DNA from: DATGZX01 sp035296965
GTDB lineage: Bacteria; Planctomycetota; Planctomycetia; Gemmatales; Gemmataceae
Length of the DNA: 57,196 nucleotides
Direction of reading: 5' to 3'
Assembly: GCA_035296965.1 (NCBI GenBank)
Contig: DATGZX010000022.1
Span: 1-57,196 of the forward strand
In this document: positions 44,101 through 52,211 of the stretch, piece by piece
Layout: every line of letters starts with the position of its first letter
Numbering within the stretch: position 1 is the first letter of the stretch
Made by a program: the position numbers and the translations under genes
The notes under the pieces: generated by a model
What the model was told of the DNA's origin: nothing
Seen by the model: only the letters and a program-made list of their open reading frames with translations
Database searches by the model: none

Positions 44101-44770
44101 ATTGGTCGTCTTCGATATGGCAGGGACCACGGTCAATGACCCGGGAGCGGTGAATGGCTGTTTTCGCGCTGCGCTGGAGGCTGCCGGCCTGTCCGTCGAG
44201 CCGGCAGCGGTGAATGAGGTGATGGGTCTTCCCAAATTGGAGGCGGTGCGTCGCCTGGTTGCGCGTTCTCACCACCATGAAGCTTTATTGCAGCGCATCA
44301 GCCATATCCACGATGATTTCGCAGCGCGGATGATCGACTTCTATACGAAAGACCCGGCCGTTCACGAGATCCCGGGGACGAGCGAGACCTTCGCAAAGCT
44401 AGGCAAAGCCGGCATCAAGGTTGCCGTCAACAGCGGTTTTAGCCGCAACATAGCGCAGGTCATTCTCGATCGCCTTGGCTGGGAGAAAGACGGACTGATT
44501 CAGGCAAGTGTTACAAGCGACGAAGTGCCGCGCGGCCGGCCCCATCCCGACATGATCCAGGTACTCATGGCGCGGTTCGGAATTCGGGACCCCAAGGAAG
44601 TCGCCAAGGTGGGTGACACCCCCGCGGATCTGGAAGAAGGAACCAACGCCGGTTGTGGCCTCGTCATTGGCGTCACTCAGGGCACCCACAGCAGGACTCA
44701 ACTGGAAGAATATCCACATACCCACCTGATTGACTCGGTCGCCGATGTATCCCGGGTCTTGCACTCCTAG
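44090..44770 (+). CDS. Phosphonatase-like HAD hydrolase (TIGR03351 type)
   Basis: A 226-residue HAD enzyme. VVFDMAGTTVNDPGAVNG contains the nucleophile Asp9 and the phosphonatase-type AGTT. EVMGLPKLEAVRRLV carries Lys49 in the place of the Schiff-base Lys of PhnX. Later motifs are VAVNSGFSRNIAQVILDRLG and VAKVGDTPADLEEGTNAGCG (metal-binding Asp). It would hydrolyse the C-P bond of phosphonoacetaldehyde or a relative. GGGGGAGG lies upstream of ATG 44090, and the gene overlaps the FAD oxidoreductase by 11 bp. It is probably the second step after that enzyme. Confidence 0.88.
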   Translation: MAIKLVVFDMAGTTVNDPGAVNGCFRAALEAAGLSVEPAAVNEVMGLPKLEAVRRLVARSHHHEALLQRISHIHDDFAARMIDFYTKDPAVHEIPGTSETFAKLGKAGIKVAVNSGFSRNIAQVILDRLGWEKDGLIQASVTSDEVPRGRPHPDMIQVLMARFGIRDPKEVAKVGDTPADLEEGTNAGCGLVIGVTQGTHSRTQLEEYPHTHLIDSVADVSRVLHS

Positions 44771-44916
44771 TGTTGACCAAGCTTCGACTGACGGGACAAA
44801 CTTTGAAGGAACTACATGAAACTTTCACACCTCTCTACCTGCGACCTTGGACAATGACAATGCGACTTGTGATCATCGTCGGGCTGTTGGTTGTTGCACT
44901 TGCGAAGGAGTCTGGA

Positions 44917-47547
44917 ATGACACGCGTAACCAGGAAAATGCTCGCCTTGTTCCTTTGCATGGGCGCCTGGGCCTGGGTCGCGTGGCCAGCACTCATGGCC
45001 GACGAGCAGGAGCGTCTCCGCGTCGGCGTTCAGCCTGACGGTCGCATTGTCGTTCCGACGAACCAAATCCTCAAGCCTGCTGGAAAAGAAGTCACGTTCC
45101 CAGGACGTCCCGTGGATCTTGGCTTTGTCGACCACGGTCGGACGTTGGTCGTCAAGAACATGGATAATCTCGTTTTCATCGATGCGGCGACGGGAAAGAT
45201 CCGACAAACTCTCGCGCTGCCCAAGAAAAAGAAGAGAGGCGATGAAGACGTGGGTTTTAGCGCTGTCGGCTTGCTGGTCGACAACAACCGGATATACGCC
45301 AGCGATGTCCGCAATGAGGTACTCCTGGCCGAACGACAATCAGATGGCAGCTACCAATGGGGGAAATCTCTCGATCTCCCGCGGCCGCAAGTTGGCGGGG
45401 CGGCTTACCCAACGGGAATCGCCTCCGGCTCCGACGAAGGGCTATGGGTCACTTCGAGTCGGGGCAATGCGTTGGTTCGCCTTAATCGCGCCAGCGGCAA
45501 GATGGAACAGGAAGTTCCCGTGGGTGTAGCGCCCTTCATGGTGGTTTGTCCAACTGTCGACCGCTGCTACGTCAGCAACTGGGGCGGCGATCTACCTGGC
45601 CCAGGAGATGTGCAAGCCAAGACTTCGGACAGTCCCGTGAAGCTCGATCCGCGCACGCGCGTTGCAAACCAAGGCACGCTCTCCGTTGTCGCCCTGGCAG
45701 ACGGTCGCTGGAAGCAAGTCAAGACCATTACCGTCGGTCTGCACCCAAGCGGTATGACGTTGAGCGCCGGCCGCAAGTTGCTATACGTGGCCAATGCCAA
45801 TAGCGATACGGTTTCAGTCATTGACTTAAATACCGACAAGGTGGTCGAGACGATTGCGTGCCGGCCCGAAGCCCGGCTGCCGTTTGGCAGCGGCTCCAAT
45901 GCCCTTGCCTTGAGTCCCGACGGCGAGACACTTTATGTGACCAACGGCACCAACAACTGTGTCGCCGTCATCCGCTTGGGACAGCCGGCATGCGAAATCA
46001 AGAGAGCAGGGTTGCCGGCTGCCAGTTCCGTGGCGGGATTGATCCCAACCGGGTGGTATCCAGGGGCAGTGCGCGTCTCAGCGGACGGCAAGAAGTTGTT
46101 CGTCGCCAACGTCAAAGGCCACGGCTCGCTCAGTCAACCGCGGCCGCTCGAGAAAGGCAAGAACTCGCACGATCACCTCGGTTCTGCATCGATCATCGAC
46201 GTTCCCGACGACAATCAACTCGCTCGCTACACCGCTGAGGTCAATAGCAACAACCGCCTGGCTTACAGCCTGGCCGGCCTGGAGAAACCGCGCCCGGACG
46301 CCGTGCCGATTCCCGTTCCGGCGCGTCATGGCGAGCCCTCGGTCTTCAAGCACGTGCTGTACATCATCAAAGAGAATCGCACGTATGACCAGGTATTCGG
46401 TGACGTCAAAGAAGGCAACGGCGATCCCAGGTTGGTGATGTTCGGCGCGAACGTGACGCCCAACCACCATGCCCTGGTCCGTCAGTTCACGCTGTTCGAC
46501 AACTTCTACTGCAGCGGCATTCTCAGTGCCGACGGCCATTCTTGGACCGATTCGGCCTACGTCACCGACTACCTGGAAAAGGCGTTCGGCGGCTTCACGC
46601 GCAGCTATCCGGACGACGGCAAGGACCCGCTTGCTTTTGCCTCCACGGGCTTTCTCTGGGACAACCTGTTGGCGCACAACAAAACCCTACGCAACTACGG
46701 TGAGTTTTGCGCCGAGGAAGACTACACCCCCAAAGGGACCAAGTGGGTGGAGATCTACAACGACCACAAGAATGGCACGCGCAACGTCAAGTTGACGCCG
46801 CGGACCACTTTCGCGACCCTCAAGCCCTACACGCACCCGACCTATCCCTATTTCCCACTTGTCACGCCTGACGTCTATCGGGCTGATCTTTTCCTCGAGG
46901 ATTTGAAGGAGTTTGAGAGGAAAGGCCAGATGCCTGATCTCTTGCTCATGAGCCTTCCCTGCGACCACACGGAGGGGACAACCCCGGAATTTCCCACACC
47001 GCGCGCCATGGTCGCAGACAACGATCTCGCCCTCGGCCGGATTGTGGAAGGAATCAGCAAGAGCAGCTTCTGGAAAGAGACCTGCATACTTGTCGTCGAG
47101 GACGATCCGCAGAGCGGCTTCGATCACGTGGATGGCCATCGCACCGTGGCCCTGGTCATCAGCCCCTACATGCGCCGAGGCTTTGTCGACAGCACCAACT
47201 ACAACCAGACCAGTATGGTCAAGACCATCGAGCTAATCCTGGGATTGCCACCTATGAATCAGATGGATCTCTCCGCCACGGCGATGCGCAACTGTTTTCA
47301 GTCGACGCCGGACTTGACTCCTTATCAGCGCATTTCCAACCAAATCGCCCTGAACGAGATGAATCCGCCACTCAAGAAGCTGACCGGCAAGGCCTTGTAC
47401 TGGGCCGAAAAGTCCGTGGCTTTGAAGTTGGATAAAGCCGACCAAGCGGACGAGGACACGCTCAATCGCATTCTCTGGCACTCTACGCGGGGTTACGACA
47501 CGCCTTATCCCGAGGAGTTCGCTGGCAAGGAAACGGACGACGATTAG
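44917..47547 (+). CDS. YncE-like beta-propeller fused to alkaline phosphatase/phosphoesterase-type domain, secreted
   Basis: An 876-residue protein from ATG 44917 (GAAGGAG six bases upstream) with a signal peptide (MLALFLCMGAWAWVAWPALM). The first half is a seven-bladed YncE-type propeller with repeats such as LLYVANANSDTVSVIDLNTD and TLYVTNGTNNCVAVIRLG. The second half is a phosphoesterase domain with the metal-binding start YIIKENRTYDQVFGDVKEG (about 482), then YNDHKNG, LPCDHTEGTTPEFPTPRAM and VVEDDPQSGFDHVDGHRTVA. It probably removes phosphate from organic phosphates in the periplasm. The location in a phosphonate cluster, in the same direction, suggests phosphorus scavenging. An earlier start at 44770 would add a second hydrophobic leader. 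Confidence 0.87.
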   Translation: MTRVTRKMLALFLCMGAWAWVAWPALMADEQERLRVGVQPDGRIVVPTNQILKPAGKEVTFPGRPVDLGFVDHGRTLVVKNMDNLVFIDAATGKIRQTLALPKKKKRGDEDVGFSAVGLLVDNNRIYASDVRNEVLLAERQSDGSYQWGKSLDLPRPQVGGAAYPTGIASGSDEGLWVTSSRGNALVRLNRASGKMEQEVPVGVAPFMVVCPTVDRCYVSNWGGDLPGPGDVQAKTSDSPVKLDPRTRVANQGTLSVVALADGRWKQVKTITVGLHPSGMTLSAGRKLLYVANANSDTVSVIDLNTDKVVETIACRPEARLPFGSGSNALALSPDGETLYVTNGTNNCVAVIRLGQPACEIKRAGLPAASSVAGLIPTGWYPGAVRVSADGKKLFVANVKGHGSLSQPRPLEKGKNSHDHLGSASIIDVPDDNQLARYTAEVNSNNRLAYSLAGLEKPRPDAVPIPVPARHGEPSVFKHVLYIIKENRTYDQVFGDVKEGNGDPRLVMFGANVTPNHHALVRQFTLFDNFYCSGILSADGHSWTDSAYVTDYLEKAFGGFTRSYPDDGKDPLAFASTGFLWDNLLAHNKTLRNYGEFCAEEDYTPKGTKWVEIYNDHKNGTRNVKLTPRTTFATLKPYTHPTYPYFPLVTPDVYRADLFLEDLKEFERKGQMPDLLLMSLPCDHTEGTTPEFPTPRAMVADNDLALGRIVEGISKSSFWKETCILVVEDDPQSGFDHVDGHRTVALVISPYMRRGFVDSTNYNQTSMVKTIELILGLPPMNQMDLSATAMRNCFQSTPDLTPYQRISNQIALNEMNPPLKKLTGKALYWAEKSVALKLDKADQADEDTLNRILWHSTRGYDTPYPEEFAGKETDDD

Positions 47548-47597
47548 CTGTGAGACACGCTCTGTTCCGCCGTGCAACATCACACGCGGCTGCCACT

Positions 47598-47690
47598 TGC
47601 TAAGGCGAGCAGCAGCGCTTGTTCTCCCCTCGCCCCGGTACTCCGGGGCGAGGGGAGATTATCACCTGCCGCTCACCTAAAAAGGTACAA
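47598..47690. repeat. Palindromic repeat, family 1, copy D (single core, full outer arms)
   Basis: AAGGCGAGCAGCAGCGCTTG is the outer arm, then the core CTCCCCTCGCCCCG-GTACTC-CGGGGCGAGGGGAG at 47624-47657, then the complementary outer arm CCTGCCGCTCACCT. This is the cleanest copy and shows the nested structure. Confidence 0.85.
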
Positions 47691-47702
47691 GGCGGTTTTT
47701 CC

Positions 47703-47726
47703 ACGAGGGATGCCCTCGTTTTTTTC
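47703..47726 (+). terminator. Rho-independent terminator (or attenuator) before the transporter-PhnZ gene
   Basis: ACGAGGG (47703-47709), loop ATG, CCCTCGT (47713-47719), then seven T. It ends the upstream phosphonate transcript. Because the next start codon is only 16 bp away, it could also control readthrough into the transporter-PhnZ gene. Confidence 0.75.
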
Positions 47727-47742
47727 TTAGGGTTCGTGTCCG

Positions 47743-49647
47743 ATGGCTCGGGATCGCACCTTCCGTTGGCAAGGGATCACCCTCGGGACGCTATTCGTCG
47801 GCTACGCTGGCTATTACGTCTGCCGGTCGAACTTGTCCGTAGCGGCTCCGCTAATTCTTGCGGATTTCCACGGCAAAGGCGTTACCAAGGAAGACCTTGG
47901 CGCCATTGCTTCACTGGGCGTAATCCTCTATTCCCTGGGCAAGGTCACGAACGGCGTGCTCGTGGATTTCCTCGGCGGACGCAGGATGTTCCTTTTGGGG
48001 ATGGCCGTCTCCGTCGTCTGCACGGTGCTGTTCGGGCTTGCCGGCGGCCTGGCGGCCTTCGCAGTGGTCTGGGCCGTCAATCGCTACGTTCAGTCGATGG
48101 GTTGGGGCGCGCTCGTCAAGCTGACCGCGCGCTGGTATCCCGTCCGCGTGCATTCGACCATCATGGCGATTCTTTGCCTGAGCTATCTGTTCGGAGATGC
48201 CCTGGGACGCTTTTATCTTGGATTCTTCATCAAGCATGACGCTGGATGGCGGAGCGTTTTCTTCATTGCGGCGGGTACACTTGGGGTCATCGCGGTCTCC
48301 AGCTGGTTCCTCCTAAGAAACAGTCCGCGCGACATTGGCGGGGAAGAGCCCCCGGCTAACCCGGATAATCTTTTTGGTGAAGCGGACGAATCGGCCCGGC
48401 CCGAAAGCCTGGGGAAGCTGCTCGGGGCTCTGTTTACAAACCGGGTATTCTGGCTCGTCTGTGTCATGAATTTTGGGCTGACAATGATCCGGGAGACCTT
48501 CCTATTCTGGACTCCGACCTATTACACCGAAGTGGCCGGGATGGCCCCTGGGGACGCCGCTCAAGCAAGCTCGCTATTCCCGCTCGTTGGAGGCTTCTCG
48601 GTCCTAATTGGCGGGACTACGTCCGATTGGCTCAGGGGTAGGCATGGCCGCGTGGCAGTACCGAGCTTGCTGCTCCTGATCGGGGCCCTTTGGTTGCTGG
48701 GGGCCGTTCCGCCCGTTGGAAAGCCCGCCCTTGCGATCGCATTGATCTGCGGAGTTTCTTTTTTTCTGATGGCGCCGTATTCGTTCTGCTCCGGCGTGAT
48801 GGCCCTGGACCTGGGAGGCAAACGCGGGGGCTCGACCGCCGCAGGCATGATCGACGGCGCGGGCTACCTGGGTGCAATTCTCTCGGGCTATGGGGTCGGC
48901 AAGCTAGTGGAGCATTATAGTTGGTCCACGTCATTCCAAGCTTTGGCGGGGGTGGCCGCGTTGACTACCGTGGCAGCGCTCGTGTATTGGATCTTGCAGG
49001 AAATTTATCCTAGTAAGCGGGCTTCCTTGCCTGGGTATCTCGAGGCCAATATGAAAACTGTCGATTCGCAGTCCCATTTGACTTCAGCCGAACGAGAAAA
49101 TGTCATTGAGCGAGTTTTTCGCATGTTCAAAGAGCATGGCGACGCATCCTATATTGGTGAACCTGTAAGCCAAACCGAGCATGCGCTGCAGGCAGCCTGG
49201 GCCGCCGAGAAGGCCGGGGCGGATAGCACATTGATCGCGGCAGCCCTTTTGCACGACATCGGCCACCTGCTGCATCATCTCCCCGAGGACTGTGCGGAGC
49301 GCGGCATCGACGATCGGCATGAGGATCTAGGCGCCCGCTGGCTGGCGCGCTCTTTCCCTGCGGCAGTAACGGAGCCCATTCGGCTGCACGTTCCCGCCAA
49401 GCGCTACCTCTGCGCCACGAAGCCTGGTTACCTTGAGAAATTGTCGGAGGCCTCGGTCCTCAGTCTAAAACTTCAGGGTGGGCCGTTTTCACCGGACGAA
49501 GTTCGGGAGTTCCTTAAGAATCCGCATGCGACGGCGGCGGTCACCTTGCGGCACTGGGACGAAGAGGCAAAGATCAAAGATTTGGAAACGCCCGGATTGC
49601 AGCACTTTCAGCCGCATTTGGAAGCGGCGCTAGCTGAATGTGTGTAA
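47743..49647 (+). CDS. OPA-family organophosphate transporter fused to PhnZ-type oxygenase
   Basis: A 634-residue fusion. Residues 1-425 form a 12-helix MFS transporter of the OPA family (YAGYYVCRSNLSVAAPLILA, WYPVRVHSTIMAIL, LFWTPTYYTEV), like glycerol-3-phosphate or phosphoglycerate antiporters. Residues 450-634 form an HD domain of the PhnZ/TIGR03276 type. Every key residue is present at PhnZ spacing: Y470 and E473 (YIGEP), H480, H504-D505 (LLHDIGHLL), H526, H549, K553 (HVPAKRYL), S571 and D606 (RHWDEEAK). PhnZ is a mixed-valent di-iron oxygenase that cleaves 1-hydroxy-2-aminoethylphosphonate to glycine and phosphate. The fusion would couple uptake to C-P cleavage on the cytoplasmic side. 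PhnY, which makes the hydroxylated substrate, is not in the window. Confidence 0.88.
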   Translation: MARDRTFRWQGITLGTLFVGYAGYYVCRSNLSVAAPLILADFHGKGVTKEDLGAIASLGVILYSLGKVTNGVLVDFLGGRRMFLLGMAVSVVCTVLFGLAGGLAAFAVVWAVNRYVQSMGWGALVKLTARWYPVRVHSTIMAILCLSYLFGDALGRFYLGFFIKHDAGWRSVFFIAAGTLGVIAVSSWFLLRNSPRDIGGEEPPANPDNLFGEADESARPESLGKLLGALFTNRVFWLVCVMNFGLTMIRETFLFWTPTYYTEVAGMAPGDAAQASSLFPLVGGFSVLIGGTTSDWLRGRHGRVAVPSLLLLIGALWLLGAVPPVGKPALAIALICGVSFFLMAPYSFCSGVMALDLGGKRGGSTAAGMIDGAGYLGAILSGYGVGKLVEHYSWSTSFQALAGVAALTTVAALVYWILQEIYPSKRASLPGYLEANMKTVDSQSHLTSAERENVIERVFRMFKEHGDASYIGEPVSQTEHALQAAWAAEKAGADSTLIAAALLHDIGHLLHHLPEDCAERGIDDRHEDLGARWLARSFPAAVTEPIRLHVPAKRYLCATKPGYLEKLSEASVLSLKLQGGPFSPDEVREFLKNPHATAAVTLRHWDEEAKIKDLETPGLQHFQPHLEAALAECV

Positions 49648-49729
49648 GGCGAGCGGCAGCGATTGTTCTCCCCTCGCCCCGCTTCGGGGGAGAGGGGAGA
49701 TGATGACCTGCCCCTCGCCTAAGCACATA
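49647..49729. repeat. Palindromic repeat, family 1, copy E
   Basis: AAGGCGAGCGGCAGCGATTG is the outer arm, then a core CTCCCCTCGCCCC-GCTTC-GGGGGAGAGGGGAG, then ACCTGCCCCTCGCCTAAG as the complementary arm. It begins immediately at the stop codon of the transporter-PhnZ gene. Confidence 0.85.
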
Positions 49730-49763
49730 AGCATTCAGCCAAGAAATGAATGAGTGGGCCAGG

Positions 49764-50933
49764 CTATTCGAACAGCACCACGCTCGCCGTGAACCCGTGA
49801 ATGAAATTTTGGCCGCCTACTGGGCCGAGTTCGCCCTGGGCAAAGAAACCGGCAAGAGGAATGTCGCCAGCTTCTGTCCGGACGGTGCTCGCGTCGTGGT
49901 TGGCGGTGTCGAACAGGCGTGTGCCGCGGCCGTTGCAAGTAAAGAGCAAGGCACCTGCGGGAGGACGTTCGTGGGCAATCATGTCCATCTGCAGCAGAGC
50001 GCGTAAGTCTTCATCGGCCGTCTGAGCGTCGCGCACGTGGAACTGCACGGTTTGCCCGACGCGCACACGATCCGTGATGGCCAGCGCGCCGCTTTCCCGG
50101 TCGATCCCCATCACATTGCGCACCAGGAAGTCGCCGCGCTGAAATTCTCCCTGGTACTCGTTGATCACCCTGCCCACGTGCACTCCCTGTTGAAAGAGCT
50201 TCTGGTCGCGAGCGCTCAACTCATCCCATAGCTGGCGCAAGCGGGACAGCGGCGCTTGGCCGCCCAGCTCATGGATGAAGTTCTCGTGGGCGCGCGTGAT
50301 GACCATGTGCTGACCGATCGGCCGGCACCCCTGTGACACAATGCTGCGGATTGTCACCGGTCCCTGCACAACGACACCCACGGCACCGCTATCGAGTGCT
50401 TGCGCGCCGAGGATCAAGCGCGACTGCCCCGGTTCGCGTCCTCCGCTGGCCATACCGCCCATGACGCGCAGCTTGTTGTGATCCTCGTTCATACGATTCA
50501 AGAATGTATCGATCGGAAACGTGAACGGATCTGCCAGGAGAAGGACTGCGTCCTGTTCGGGATTCGCCTGCATGAGTGCGTCCGGCCAGCCGAGCAAGCT
50601 GTAGCCGTCGGGCGTCTGCTCGAGTTCCAGGCGAAACGGCGCCAGCTCCACACCCCGCGGCCAGCTTCCCAGCCACAGGCTCAAGGCCGGGCCGTCCTCG
50701 ACCTCTCGGTCGTTACCCGCGATCGCCTCACCGGTGCAGCCTAGAACGCAACGAACGGCCAAGCGCTCTTGGATGGCCGCGGCGATGTCCCCGGCGCCTT
50801 CCTGATGGTGGGGCGACAAGAAGACGAATGCCAGATCCGGGCTCCCTGGGAACTCCGCCTGGGCGTGCTCGCAAACTTCAGAAATAGCACTGTTTGTCTC
50901 TTGGGTAGTCGAGAGCGCAGCAGCGTAAGGCAT
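49764..50933 (-). CDS. FIST-domain sensory protein
   Basis: A 389-residue cytoplasmic protein from ATG 50933 with AGGAGG seven bases upstream. The FIST_N domain covers about 1-200 (LAFVFLSPHHQEGAGDIAAA, VLGCTGEAIAGNDREVEDGP, MGGMASGGREPGQSRLILG). FIST_C covers about 210-385 (VGRVINEYQGEFQRGDFLVR, LLFTCNGRGTRLFDTANHDA, GFFAQGELGPVGGQNFIHGF). FIST domains bind small ligands such as amino acids for signal transduction. Here no kinase or chemotaxis domain is attached. It lies 35 bp downstream of the GNAT gene on the same strand, so they are probably one operon. Confidence 0.9.
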   Translation of the reverse strand: MPYAAALSTTQETNSAISEVCEHAQAEFPGSPDLAFVFLSPHHQEGAGDIAAAIQERLAVRCVLGCTGEAIAGNDREVEDGPALSLWLGSWPRGVELAPFRLELEQTPDGYSLLGWPDALMQANPEQDAVLLLADPFTFPIDTFLNRMNEDHNKLRVMGGMASGGREPGQSRLILGAQALDSGAVGVVVQGPVTIRSIVSQGCRPIGQHMVITRAHENFIHELGGQAPLSRLRQLWDELSARDQKLFQQGVHVGRVINEYQGEFQRGDFLVRNVMGIDRESGALAITDRVRVGQTVQFHVRDAQTADEDLRALLQMDMIAHERPPAGALLFTCNGRGTRLFDTANHDASTVRTEAGDIPLAGFFAQGELGPVGGQNFIHGFTASVVLFE

Positions 50934-50968
50934 CGTAGATCCTCCTGGAAGCAGCCGATCGGGCAATT

Positions 50969-51910
50969 CTACAGGGCTCGCTCCATGACTGGAAAGCTTC
51001 CCTGCTTGCGGAAGAGATGCTCATAAAAGCGCAGCAAATGCGGCACGTCTGTCGCCACCTGGGCGGCGAAGACGTTCAGTTCTTTTTGCTGCTGCAAGCG
51101 GAAGGCGGCATGGCTGAGGAGATCTGCACCGAGGCGGACGGCGTCCTGGCCGGGGGAGGCCAGAAAGCTGAACAGGCCGTTGATCCTCTTGGCCTGCATA
51201 CCCTCGGTGCCGAACGCTCCGAGCCGGAAGCATGGCATGGCTGAGTCAACCTGTTGCGGGTTCGCGTAGGCAGTGTTGAGTACCAGCATGCCCACAGCCT
51301 CCAGGCTGGCATCCGCGCGATTGCGCATGACGAAGACCGAGTCGGGGCTGAAATACGGGTTCTTGAAAAAATGTCGTTCCAGCTCCGGCATGGAAGTCGT
51401 GCGCAACGCTCCTGCCGCGAGGCTCACGAGAGCCGGGAGATCCTCGGGCTTCAATGGCGAGAGCGTGTTGCCGCGACGCATACCTGGCGTAGGCATGTCG
51501 ACCAGGGCCAGCACGAAGTTCACCATCTCGCGCACCTTCTGGAACCCCTGCCTGGCGAAAAACTCGTTCTGGGCGGTCCAATCGCCGCGGTATGCCGCGA
51601 AAGCAGCTTTCATTCCACGACGTTTCATTTCCTCCAGCACGGTTTGAAAAAGCGGCTCTGCGAACTGCTCATGGCCTTTGCGGCACCAGGGATAACTGAC
51701 GCGCCCATTGGCATGAAAGGCGGCGTATCCTACCGTCTGGTCCCCGGCAAGCGCGAAGAATCGGGTTCCCGGATCGAATTCAGCCGAACGGTGGCGGCGG
51801 CGGATTTCATCCAGCGTCGCTTCCTTGAACTTGGGCAAATCCGCACTGGCCTCGTTATAGATGCTGACCTGCGCTGCCTCATCGCCAGGCTGAAAAGTCC
51901 GGATGGTCAT
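50969..51910 (-). CDS. GNAT-family N-acetyltransferase
   Basis: A 313-residue protein from ATG 51910 with AGGAGGAG upstream. The N-terminal half is a GNAT fold: it begins MTIRTFQPGDEAAQVSIYNE, has GTRFFALAGDQTVGYAAFHA and ends near FFARQGFQKVREMVNFVLAL. The second half (about 160-313) looks like a second, degenerate GNAT-like domain. It would transfer an acyl group from acyl-CoA to a small molecule or protein. It forms an operon with the FIST gene. The cytochrome gene upstream is divergent. Confidence 0.82.
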   Translation of the reverse strand: MTIRTFQPGDEAAQVSIYNEASADLPKFKEATLDEIRRRHRSAEFDPGTRFFALAGDQTVGYAAFHANGRVSYPWCRKGHEQFAEPLFQTVLEEMKRRGMKAAFAAYRGDWTAQNEFFARQGFQKVREMVNFVLALVDMPTPGMRRGNTLSPLKPEDLPALVSLAAGALRTTSMPELERHFFKNPYFSPDSVFVMRNRADASLEAVGMLVLNTAYANPQQVDSAMPCFRLGAFGTEGMQAKRINGLFSFLASPGQDAVRLGADLLSHAAFRLQQQKELNVFAAQVATDVPHLLRFYEHLFRKQGSFPVMERAL

Positions 51911-52211
51911 GTTCGACTCTCCTCCTTTAATCCTTCGAAAAAGATTATACCGCTTTGCCGATCTGTGCGCCCCACGTGTTTCCTGGTAAAGACACAAGTG
52001 TTTTCAGTGCATATTCAAGAAGCGCTTGCGTTCGGGTGCATCCCGGATCCCGTGTCGAGTTTTTTCATTTACCCGCCACGCAGCGGGTAGACGAATGCTC
52101 AGATTTCGCGAGCATGGGATCACACACCGGGCGCTGCCGCTCTAGGAAAGAAGCTGGCACAGGCTATAAAATGAGGAGCGCCATCAATTCCCTTTCCTGG
52201 AGCTTCTTGGG
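51911..52211. other. Divergent intergenic region
   Basis: About 300 bp between the GNAT gene and the cytochrome c gene. It must carry promoters for both directions. I see no repeat, no structured RNA and no convincing small gene. Confidence 0.4.
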
